From assembly GCF_029892095.1 (NCBI RefSeq), contig NZ_JARZAE010000004.1, forward strand, positions 4,960,001 through 5,024,000: DNA of 64,000 bases, given 5' to 3'. Positions 50,793 to 58,922 of the stretch are shown here, piece by piece. The translations under genes and the position numbers were made by a program. Below the pieces are notes generated by a model. The model did no database searches, was not told the DNA's origin, and saw only the letters and a program-made list of their open reading frames with translations. The stretch comes from Kitasatospora sp. MAP12-44. GTDB taxonomy: Bacteria; Actinomycetota; Actinomycetes; Streptomycetales; Streptomycetaceae. Numbering within the stretch: the stretch's first letter is position 1; every line of letters starts with the position of its first letter.

Positions 50793-52148
50793 ATGGCCAC
50801 TCCCTCTGCCACGGCGGACTCGCCGCGTCCGGCGCCGGCTGTCGCGGTCAGGTCCGGACGCAACGTCGAACTGCTGCTGGCGCTGGCCGCGGTCGCCATC
50901 GTGGTCTTCGGCTACGTCGAGGTGGGCGTCAACATCGACGGCCGGGCGCCGTCGGACGCGGCCCTGTACGGGGCGGCGCTCGGCGGCCTCGCGCTGGCAG
51001 CGCACGGGGTGATCCGCTGGAAGGCCCGGTACGCGGACCCGCTGCTGCTACCCATCGCGCTGCTGCTGAACGGCATCGGACTGGTCGTCATCTACCGGCT
51101 CGACCGGTCCACCCCGGAAAGCCAGGTGGCCCCCAACCAACTGCTCTGGTCGGCCCTGGGAGTGCTGCTCTGCCTGGCGGTGATCGTGGTCCTGCGCGAC
51201 CACCGGATCCTGCAGCGCTACGCCTACATCGGCGCCCTGGTCGCGCTGGTGCTGCTGATCCTGCCGATCTTCTTCCCGCCGATCTACGGCTCGCGGATCT
51301 GGATCACCATCGGCCCGTTCTCGCTGCAGCCGGGCGAGTTCGCCAAGATCCTGCTGGCGGTCTTCTTTGCCGCCTACCTCGCCGTGCACCGCGAGACGCT
51401 CGCGCTGACGGGTCGGCGGATCTGGCGCTGGGAGCTGCCGCGGCTGCGGGTGATCGGCCCGGTGCTGCTGGTCTGGGCCGCCTTCGTCGGCGTGCTCTTC
51501 CTGGAGACCGACCTCGGCACCTCGCTGCTCTTCTTCGGTCTGATGGTCGTGATGCTGTACGTGGCCACCGCCCGCAGCGGCTGGATCACCCTCGGCCTGC
51601 TGCTCGCCGCGGTGGGTGCCGTCACGGTCGGCTGGCTGGAGCCGCATGTGCACAGCCGGGTGGTGGACTGGCTCAACCCGCTGGGCAGCATCGCCGCGGG
51701 CCAGGGTGCCAACCAGATCGCCCAGTCGCTGTTCGCCTTCGGCGCGGGCGGGTTGCTCGGCGCCGGTCTCGGGCTCGGCCACTCGCTGCTGATCGGCTTC
51801 GCCGCCAAGTCCGACTTCATCCTCGCCACCATCGGCGAGGAGCTCGGGCTGGTCGGCCTGCTCGCCCTCCTCCTGCTGTACGCCCTGCTGGTCTCCCGGG
51901 GGATCAGCACCGGGATCGCGCTGCGTGACCCGTTCGGCCGACTGCTGGCGATCGGGCTGGCCGCACTGATCGCGATTCAGGTCTTCGTGGTGGCAGGCGG
52001 AGTGCTCGACCTGATCCCGCTGACCGGTCTGACGCTGCCGTTCATCGCGCAGGGCGGCTCCTCGGTGGTCACCAACTGGATCATCATCGCCCTGCTGGTC
52101 CGGATGAGCGATCTCGCCCGACGTCCGCTGCCCACCGAGGAGGCCTGA
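50793..52148 (+). CDS. SEDS-family peptidoglycan glycosyltransferase (FtsW/RodA/SpoVE)
   Basis: Ten-helix membrane glycosyltransferase of 451 residues that polymerises lipid II. SEDS signatures include PIYGSRIWITIGPFSLQPGEFAKILLAVFFAAYLA, FLETDLGTSLLFFGLMVVMLYVA (catalytic Asp region) and the C-terminal GLTLPFIAQGGSSVVTNWIIIALLVRMS. ATG 50793 has no Shine-Dalgarno sequence; the leader just upstream is A+T-rich with TACAAT near 50740, so the transcript may be near-leaderless. Its stop overlaps the next start by one base (TGATG), coupling it to the class B PBP at 52148, the cognate transpeptidase. No pknB or other oriC-cluster genes are adjacent. Confidence 0.94.
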   Translation: MATPSATADSPRPAPAVAVRSGRNVELLLALAAVAIVVFGYVEVGVNIDGRAPSDAALYGAALGGLALAAHGVIRWKARYADPLLLPIALLLNGIGLVVIYRLDRSTPESQVAPNQLLWSALGVLLCLAVIVVLRDHRILQRYAYIGALVALVLLILPIFFPPIYGSRIWITIGPFSLQPGEFAKILLAVFFAAYLAVHRETLALTGRRIWRWELPRLRVIGPVLLVWAAFVGVLFLETDLGTSLLFFGLMVVMLYVATARSGWITLGLLLAAVGAVTVGWLEPHVHSRVVDWLNPLGSIAAGQGANQIAQSLFAFGAGGLLGAGLGLGHSLLIGFAAKSDFILATIGEELGLVGLLALLLLYALLVSRGISTGIALRDPFGRLLAIGLAALIAIQVFVVAGGVLDLIPLTGLTLPFIAQGGSSVVTNWIIIALLVRMSDLARRPLPTEEA

Positions 52149-53647
52149 TGGCCCGGTCCAACAAGCTCCAGCGCCGCCACGGAATTTCGGTCACCGGCCG
52201 CCGGGCCGGTCTCTTCTGCCTGCTGCTGATCATCGCGCTGGCCGTCCAGGCCACTCGGATCCAGGTCTTCCAGGCCAAGGCCTACGACGACAACGCGGCC
52301 AACCAGCGGCAGGCGATCGCGCGTTACTCCCAGCCGCGCGGCAACATCCTGGTCGGCGCCACCCCGGTCACCGGCTCCGCGCCCACCGGCGGCCGCTACG
52401 ACTACAAGCGGACCTACCCCGACGGCTCGCTGTACGCCGCCGTCACCGGCTACTCCTCGCAGATCTACGGAAACACCCAGCTGGAGGGCACCGAGGACAG
52501 CCTGCTCTCCGGCACCGACAACCGCCTGGCCGGCTGGGCGCTCTGGGACGAGATCTCGCGCAAGCAGAACCCCGGCGGCGACGTCTACACCACCATCAGC
52601 CAGGCCGCCCAGCAGGCCGCGATGCAGGGCCTGGGCAACCAGAAGGGCGCGGTGGCCGCGATCGAGCCGAGCACCGGCCGGATCCTCGCGCTGGCCAGCA
52701 CCCCCTCGTACGATCCGGGGAGCTTCGCGGGCTCTTCCAGCAGCGACCAGAACGCCTGGAACGCGCTGCAGGCGGACGGCGACCAGCCGATGCTCAACCG
52801 GGCGCTGCGGCAGACCTACCCGCCGGGCTCGACCTTCAAGGTGGTCACCGCCGCCGCCGCGCTGGCGAACGGCACGGTCAGCGACATCAACGCGCCCACC
52901 GGCGCGCCGTCCCCGTACGTCCTGCCGGGCACCACCACCCCGCTGGTCAACGACACCAGCTCGTGCGACCAGCCGAACCTCTCGCTGGACACCTCGATGG
53001 TGCTCTCCTGCAACAGCGTGCTGGGCTATCTGGGCGCCCGGACGGGCCTGGACAAGATGGTCTCGATGGCGGAGAACTTCGGCTTCAACGACCCGAAACT
53101 CGACATCCCGGTCCGGGCCGCCCGCAGCAACTTCGACACCTCGATGGACCAGTCGCAGGTCGCGCTCTCCTCGATCGGCCAGTACGACACCGCGGCCACC
53201 CCGCTGGTGATGGCGATGGTGGCGGCGGGCGTCGCCAACAACGGCACGGTGATGTATCCACAGCTTGTGGACAAGCTGACCAAGTCCGACGGCAGCTCGG
53301 TCCAGGTCATGCACCCCAGCACCTACAAGCAGGCGGTCAGCCCGGCGGTGGCCGGTCAGCTCCAGCAGCTGATGGTCGATGTGGTGCAGAACGGCACCGG
53401 CAGGAACGCCCGGATCGGCGGCGCCACGGTGGGCGGCAAGACCGGAACGGCCCAGCACGGAGTGGGCAATTCCGGTACTCCGTACGCGTGGTTCATCTCC
53501 TGGGCCAAGCCCTCGGGATCCGGTGCCGTTGCGCCGGTAGCGGTGGCCGTGGTGATTGCGGACAGTAACGCCACGGACGTCACCGGCGGGGGCCTGGCCG
53601 CGCCGATCGCCAAATCCGTGATGCAGGCCGTGCTCCAAGATCACTGA
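52148..53647 (+). CDS. Class B penicillin-binding protein (PBP2/PbpA type)
   Basis: Peptidoglycan transpeptidase of 499 residues working with the SEDS protein encoded upstream. One membrane helix (GLFCLLLIIALAVQATRI) is followed by a short pedestal (NQRQAIARYSQPRGNILVGATPV) and the transpeptidase domain. Active-site motifs are PPGSTFKVV (SxxK), LSCNSVLGY (SxN) and GGKTGTAQHG (KTG), all intact. No PASTA repeats. The ATG overlaps the SEDS stop. The gene contains two DnaA-box-like sequences facing each other at 53255-53274 within the codons for MYPQLVDK. Confidence 0.95.
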   Translation: MARSNKLQRRHGISVTGRRAGLFCLLLIIALAVQATRIQVFQAKAYDDNAANQRQAIARYSQPRGNILVGATPVTGSAPTGGRYDYKRTYPDGSLYAAVTGYSSQIYGNTQLEGTEDSLLSGTDNRLAGWALWDEISRKQNPGGDVYTTISQAAQQAAMQGLGNQKGAVAAIEPSTGRILALASTPSYDPGSFAGSSSSDQNAWNALQADGDQPMLNRALRQTYPPGSTFKVVTAAAALANGTVSDINAPTGAPSPYVLPGTTTPLVNDTSSCDQPNLSLDTSMVLSCNSVLGYLGARTGLDKMVSMAENFGFNDPKLDIPVRAARSNFDTSMDQSQVALSSIGQYDTAATPLVMAMVAAGVANNGTVMYPQLVDKLTKSDGSSVQVMHPSTYKQAVSPAVAGQLQQLMVDVVQNGTGRNARIGGATVGGKTGTAQHGVGNSGTPYAWFISWAKPSGSGAVAPVAVAVVIADSNATDVTGGGLAAPIAKSVMQAVLQDH

Positions 53648-53748
53648 CGGTTGCCACCACGGCCGATCGCCCTACCTGGTGGCAACCGCTCTTGGCTAGC
53701 CCCTGCGGTGTGAGGACAGGGAGTGCCCACCGGCCATAACCTTCCCCC

Positions 53749-55212
53749 ATGGTGACCACCCGTACCTCTGGAGCGCCCCGCCGTCGTGGCCGCTTCGGTC
53801 GTCGACACAGTGCCCAGCCGCACCCCGGCCGGGCCGTCCGGCATCCGGGTGGTGCGCACCCGATCGGTCAGCGGCAACTGACCGGTGCGGACCGGGACGT
53901 GCTGCGGGAGATCCCGCGGCAGCGGGACCTCACCGGCCCGGACCACGGCCCGTCCGACGCCTCGCGGACGCCGCGGGTCGAGCGGATCGGTGCCAGACTG
54001 GCCACCGTGGTCGACCGGCGCGCCGTTCATCTGATCGGCTGTCTGATCGCGGCGGGTTGGGCGGCTGCCTTCCCGCTGGTCTCCAACCTGCCCAACCAGA
54101 AGCTCTGGGGCGCCGTCGCGGCCCCCGCCTATCTGCTGGCGGGCCTGGCCGTCTGTACGCTGCCGACCCGCTTCGCGGGCCGGGTGGCGGCCGGGATCGC
54201 GCTGGTCGGCGCTGTGCTGCTGCCGCTGGGCGTGCTGGCCGCGCAGGGGCGCCACCAGTCCGAGGTGATGGTGGTCGAGCGCTCGGCGCAGCTGCTGCTG
54301 CACACCGGCAGCCCGTACCTCGCCCAGCCGGAGCGGGTCACCGACTTCAACCCGTACCTGCCCGCCATGGCGCTCTTCGGCATGCCCCGGGCGCTGCTCG
54401 GCTCGGGCAACCCGGTCACGATGGTGCTGGGGGACGCGCGGATCTGGTTCGCGCTCACCTTCCTGGGGTGCCTGGTTGTCAGCTGGCGGCTGCTCAGACC
54501 GGCGCGCACGTACTCGCCGCTGCTGCCGCTGGGGGTGCTCACCGGCTCGCCGCTGATCGCGCTGACCCTGGCGGTCGGCGGGGTGGACCTGCCGCTGATC
54601 GGCGTCTGCTGCCTGGCGATGGCGCTGGCCGCCCGGGACCGGACGATCGCGGCCGGCCTGGTGCTGGCGCTGGCCTGCACACTCAAATGGACGGCCTGGC
54701 CGGCCCTGCCGGTCGCCGTCCTGCTGGTCTGGCGGCTCTACGGGCGCCGGCCGGCCGCCCGCACCGCGCTGACCGGCCTGCTCGCCGCCGGGGCCGTGAT
54801 CCTGCCGTTCCTGGTGACCCAGACTCAGCAGTTGAAGGATCAGGTGGTCCGGTTCCCGCTCGGCCTGGCGGCCGTTCAGACCCCGGCGGGCAGCCCGCTG
54901 CCCGGCAAGGTGCTGGCGGACCTCGGCCCGGTCGGGCACACCATCTCGCTCGTCCTGCTGGTGCTGGGCGGCGCGGCGGTGGCGGTGCGGCTGGTTCTGC
55001 GGCCGCCGACCTCGGCGGTGGCCGCCGCCGATCTGCTGGCCGCCGGGCTGACGGTGGCCTTCATGCTCGCGCCGGCCGGGCGTTTCGGGTATCTCGCGCT
55101 GCCGGCCGTGCTGGCCATCTGGCCCCGACTGGCGGCCCGCAGCTGGACCGGTCGCCGGCGGTCGTCGGCGCCGGCCGCCGATGAGGACGCCGGGGTCGCC
55201 GTCCCCTCATAA
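53749..55212 (+). CDS. GT87-like polytopic membrane protein
   Basis: A 487-residue protein with about ten membrane helices resembling the GT87 (polyprenol-phosphate-mannose-dependent mannosyltransferase) type: luminal loop after helix 1 with HQSEVMVVERSAQLLLHTGSPYLAQPERVTDFNPYLPAMALFG and helices such as LPLIGVCCLAMALAA and LALACTLKWTAWPALPVAVLL. The first 85 residues are Arg/Pro/Gly-rich and may not be translated; GTG 54007 is a plausible later start. It follows the SEDS-PBP pair by 100 bases. If it is a GT87, its donor would come from Ppm1 in this window. Family call moderately sure. Confidence 0.7.
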   Translation: MVTTRTSGAPRRRGRFGRRHSAQPHPGRAVRHPGGAHPIGQRQLTGADRDVLREIPRQRDLTGPDHGPSDASRTPRVERIGARLATVVDRRAVHLIGCLIAAGWAAAFPLVSNLPNQKLWGAVAAPAYLLAGLAVCTLPTRFAGRVAAGIALVGAVLLPLGVLAAQGRHQSEVMVVERSAQLLLHTGSPYLAQPERVTDFNPYLPAMALFGMPRALLGSGNPVTMVLGDARIWFALTFLGCLVVSWRLLRPARTYSPLLPLGVLTGSPLIALTLAVGGVDLPLIGVCCLAMALAARDRTIAAGLVLALACTLKWTAWPALPVAVLLVWRLYGRRPAARTALTGLLAAGAVILPFLVTQTQQLKDQVVRFPLGLAAVQTPAGSPLPGKVLADLGPVGHTISLVLLVLGGAAVAVRLVLRPPTSAVAAADLLAAGLTVAFMLAPAGRFGYLALPAVLAIWPRLAARSWTGRRRSSAPAADEDAGVAVPS

Positions 55213-55273
55213 GTGATGATGGGCTAAGACTTTGAGGAGCCAGACCTGATTCCGAGGCGACAAGGAGCCCCGC

Positions 55274-56872
55274 ATGGCCGAGCACAAGTCCCCCGGAAGC
55301 AGGCGACCGGGGCGGCGCCGGTTCCTCGGACTGGCCGGTGCGGCGGCCGCGGGGGCGGCCGGTCTGGCGGCCTGCGGTATGAGCGGCAGCACCACCTCGA
55401 CGGCGGCGGCCGGCAAGGAGTCCCCGGGCGGCGGCGCGGCCCCGGCGGCGTCGGCCACGGCGGGCCCGCAGGGCGAGGCGGCCAAGCCCGGCAACGCCGA
55501 CTGGCGGATCACCAACGCCGGACCGGACCGGGCGATCGAGGGCTGGGCCGACAAGGTCAGCGTCCTGCCGGGTGACAGCGTCGCGCTGCACGTCTCCACC
55601 ACCGCTCCCGGCTTCAGGATCTCCGCCTACCGGATGGGCTGGTACGGCGGGGCCCGGGCCCGCCTGGTCTGGCAGTCCGGCCCGCTGCCCGGCGCCAAGC
55701 AGCCTGCCGCGGCCGTCGACAAGAAGACCCGGATGGTCTCCACCAGCTGGGCCAAGACCACCGACGTCGACACCACCGGCTGGCCCGAGGGCAGCTACCT
55801 GCTGCGGCTGGACGCGGACGGAAACGCCGGCCAGCGCTATGTGCCGCTGACCGTCCGCTCGGCGAGCACGGCCGGCAAGACCGTGGTGGTCAACGCCGTC
55901 AGCACCTGGCAGGCGTACAACCTGTGGGGCGGCTACAACCTCTACAACGGGCCGAGCGGCGGCTACCCGACCCGCTCGCTGGTGGTCTCCTTCGACCGCC
56001 CGTACCAGGACTACGACGGCGCCGGCCTCTTCCTGGTCTACGAGGCGCCGCTGATCGCGCTGGCCGAGCGGCTCGGCCTGCCGCTCGCCTACACCACCAA
56101 CGTCGACGTGGCCGCCGACGCCAACCTGCTCAGCGGCGCCCGCGCCGTGCTGTCGCTCGGCCACGACGAGTACTGGTCGCCCGAGCAGCGCGCCAATGTC
56201 ACCGCCGCCCGCGACGCCGGGACGAACATCGCCATCCTGGGCGCCAACTGCTGCTTCCGTAGGGTGCGCTACGAGGCCTCGGCGATCGGGCCGAACCGTA
56301 CGGTGGTCTGCTACAAGACCTCCTACAAGGATGACCCGGGCTTCGCCGCCGGCCACCCGCCGACCAACGACTACCGGGTCGCCCCGGGCGCCGACCCGGA
56401 GAGCTCGCTGCTGGGCGTGATCTACGACGGCTACCCGGTGGACGCGCCGTACGTGGTCACCAACCCCGGCCACTGGCTCTTCGCCGGCACCAACGTGCAG
56501 GCGGGCGACAGCTTCCCGCACCTGGTCGGCGTCGAGTACGACCGGGTGAACACCGGCTGGCCCACGCCCAAGCCGATCGAGATCCTGGCGCACTCCCCGG
56601 TCGTCTGCGAGGGCCGCAAGAGCTTCAGCGACAGCGCGTACTACACCACCCCCAGCGGCGCCGGGGTCTTCGCCAGCGGCACCATGCGCTGGGTGGAGGC
56701 GCTGGACGCGACGGGCGACGGCTCTTCGGGGGACGACCACTCGATGGACGCCAAGGCCGGGGCGCTCACCCAGAAGGTGACCGAGAACCTGCTGCGGGCC
56801 TTTGCCACCGGCCCGGCCGGCACCGCTCACCCGGCCCAGGACAACACCGCCGCGGTCTACGGCAAGCACTGA
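55274..56872 (+). CDS. Tat-exported lipoprotein with N,N-dimethylformamidase beta-like domain
   Basis: A 532-residue exported protein. The N-terminus has a twin-arginine motif RRRFLGLAGAAAAGAAGLAAC ending in a lipobox Cys, so it is folded in the cytosol, exported by Tat and lipidated. After an Ala/Gly/Ser linker comes an Ig-like segment (RISAYRMGWYGGARARLVWQSGPL) and the large C-terminal domain of the N,N-dimethylformamidase beta-subunit-like family (VSTWQAYNLWGGYNLY, LSLGHDEYWSPEQRANVTAARDAGTNIAILGANCCFRRVR). A hydrolase is likely, substrate unknown. ATG 55274 has AAGGAG at 6 bases. The element copy B begins five bases after its stop. Confidence 0.88.
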   Translation: MAEHKSPGSRRPGRRRFLGLAGAAAAGAAGLAACGMSGSTTSTAAAGKESPGGGAAPAASATAGPQGEAAKPGNADWRITNAGPDRAIEGWADKVSVLPGDSVALHVSTTAPGFRISAYRMGWYGGARARLVWQSGPLPGAKQPAAAVDKKTRMVSTSWAKTTDVDTTGWPEGSYLLRLDADGNAGQRYVPLTVRSASTAGKTVVVNAVSTWQAYNLWGGYNLYNGPSGGYPTRSLVVSFDRPYQDYDGAGLFLVYEAPLIALAERLGLPLAYTTNVDVAADANLLSGARAVLSLGHDEYWSPEQRANVTAARDAGTNIAILGANCCFRRVRYEASAIGPNRTVVCYKTSYKDDPGFAAGHPPTNDYRVAPGADPESSLLGVIYDGYPVDAPYVVTNPGHWLFAGTNVQAGDSFPHLVGVEYDRVNTGWPTPKPIEILAHSPVVCEGRKSFSDSAYYTTPSGAGVFASGTMRWVEALDATGDGSSGDDHSMDAKAGALTQKVTENLLRAFATGPAGTAHPAQDNTAAVYGKH

Positions 56873-56877
56873 CCTAT

Positions 56878-57035
56878 GACCGCCCGGCACATGGTGGGCG
56901 GCGTCGCGACGCCCGGGCTGTCGCCTGGACGGCTTCTCCTCAGTCGCCAATGCTCCGCAGTGGCTCCTTCGTCGGCACCGCCCAGACTCGGCCCGGACGC
57001 CGCTCCTTCCTCCACCCACCATGTGCCGGGCGGTC
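56878..57035 (-). mobile_element. MITE-like inverted-repeat element, copy B
   Basis: A 158-bp element with 21-bp perfect terminal inverted repeats (56878-56898 and 57015-57035; tips GACCGCCCGG/CCGGGCGGTC). Read on the minus strand its interior matches copy A (17673-17861) nearly throughout, lacking only A's internal hairpin of about 30 bp. It fills the gap between the convergent Tat-lipoprotein and PBP genes, where its folded form could terminate both. Flanks are CTAT on the left and CTAA (sharing the terminal C) on the right, so a target duplication is imperfect. No coding capacity. Confidence 0.85.
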
Positions 57036-57054
57036 TAAGCCGGTCTGCCCGGAC

Positions 57055-58792
57055 TCAGCCCGCGTTGCCGACCTTGAGCACCTCGGCCGCGGCCGGGGCC
57101 GCCGCGTCGGCGCCGAAGCCGCCGCCGACCACCTCGACGGAGACCGCCAGGTTGTCGCGGAAGGCGGTGAACCAGCTGTTGTCGGGCTTGCCGGTGACCT
57201 GGGCGGTGCCGGTCTTGGCGCCGATCTGGCCGCTCAGCCCGGCCATCGCCTTGGCCGCGGTGCCGTCCAGGCTCGCCTGGGTGGTGCCGTTCATCAGGGT
57301 GCGCAGCTTGGCCAGCACGTCCGGGGAGAGCTGACGGGCGGCGGCGATCTGCGGCAGGCCGGCGACCAGGATCGGCTGCTTGAAGGTGCCGTTCTGCACG
57401 GTCGCCGCGACCGAGGCCATCGCCAGCGGGTTCATCACCACATTGCCCTGGCCGATGTACTCCACGGCCGTCTCGGCCGGGCTCTGACCGGCCGGCGGGA
57501 CCGAACCGTCGGCGCTCGGGAAGCCGGTCTTCCAGGCCGGGCCGATGCCGAAGACGTCCTGCGCGGTGGCGGCCAGCGTGCCGGACTTGAGGGTCGCGGT
57601 CGCCTGCTTGATGAAGGCGGTGTTGCAGGAGATCGCGAAGTCGTGGGCGAAGGTGAAGTCCAGGTGGTCGCCGTCGAAGTCGTTCTTGATGGTCTGGCCG
57701 GCGGCGATGGTGGCCGGGCAGGGCATGGTCGCGTTCGGGTCGATGCCGGCCTCGAGGAGGGCGGTGGCGGTGATCACCTTCATCGTCGACCCGGGGGCGT
57801 TGCGGCCCTGGAAGGCGGTGTTGAAGCCGCCCGCGGGCGCGTTGGCGACGGCCAGGATGTTCCCGGTGCTCGGCTCGATGGCCACCGCGCCGGCGGGCTT
57901 GTTGCCCTTGGCGTACTGCTCCTTGACGGCCTGCTCGGCGGCGGCCTGCAGGGTGGCGTCGATGGTCAGCTTCAGCGGCTTGCCGGGCTTGGGGTCGGTG
58001 ACGGTGAAGAGCGGCTGGGCCGCCTTCTTGCCGCTGCTGTCGGTGATCACCACGGCGCTGCCCGCGTCGGCCGGGTCGCCGCTGGGCGCGCCCTGCTGGT
58101 ACTTGAGCAGGATCTGGGAGAGCGAGGGGAAGCTCGCCAGCGACTTGTTGTTGCGGTCGACCACCGAGGTCGGCGGGCGAGAAGACGGGCTGGGTGGTGA
58201 GGGTCCCGCCGGCGCCGAGCTGCGGGTGGATCACGGTGGGCGCCCAGTGCACGGCGGCCGTGCCGTCGCTCATCTTCACCAGGCCCAGGTAGCCGGTGTA
58301 CTGCCAGACGTTGGTGGTGCCCGCGAACTCGTCCTTGGCCTGGTAGCTCAGCAGCACCTGGTTGGCCGGGGCCGGCGAGGCGGTGGCGGCACTGGGGCTC
58401 GGGGCGGTGGACGGCGCCGGGGCGGCCGAGGAGGACGGCGCGGCGGTGGCCGAGGCGAACGCGGCGGGCGTGGCCGGGCCGCCTGCGACCAGGGTGAGCG
58501 CGCTCGGCTTCACATTGGTCTGGAACGCGGTCAGCGCGGTCAGCGCGTCCTGCGGATCGTCGGTCAGCTGGGAGGCGCCGGCCAGGTCGCCCTTGGCCCA
58601 GGCGGCCAGGAAGTTGGTGGCGCCGGTCGCCGCGAGGCCGGCGGACGGCGCCTCGGCGACCACCGTGCGGACCTTGGGCGTCTTGGCGGAGCTGCTGCCG
58701 GAGCCGACCAGGGTGTACGCCCCGTAGCCGCCGGCCGCGACCATCACGACCAGAACCGAACTGACGATGGCGGTCTTCGCGCCGTTGCGCAT
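57055..58792 (-). pseudogene. NTF2-domain class B PBP, frameshifted
   Basis: Penicillin-binding protein of the MecA_N/NTF2-type group. The membrane helix (TAIVSSVLVVMVAAGGYGAYTLV) and NTF2-like N-domain (NFLAAWAKGDLAGASQLTDDPQDALTAL) are read in one frame from ATG 58792 (AGGGGGAG upstream) to about 58175. The transpeptidase domain, with GSTMKVIT (SxxK), ISCNTAFIK (SxN) and GAKTGTAQ (KTG), continues one base out of phase from about 58173. One extra base in 58171-58177 accounts for the break. Everything else is intact, so it is a recent mutation or sequencing indel. If genuine, the C-terminal piece would lack a membrane anchor. Confidence 0.9.
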
Positions 58793-58922
58793 GGTGGTGC
58801 TCCCCCTGGGGTCCTGGTCGATCACATGTCCAGACAGCCTAAGCGCGCTGTTCGGTGCGTTCACGGAAGGGCGCGAACTCGTGACAGAGCTGGTACAGGC
58901 GGGCGGTTTGATGCCGGCGGGG

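Noticed and set aside
57035..58864. 609-residue minus-strand reading of the PBP region as one protein
   Set aside because: After about residue 230 it becomes Arg/Gly/Gln-rich nonsense while the true transpeptidase continues in the neighbouring frame; it is the out-of-frame tail of a frameshift.
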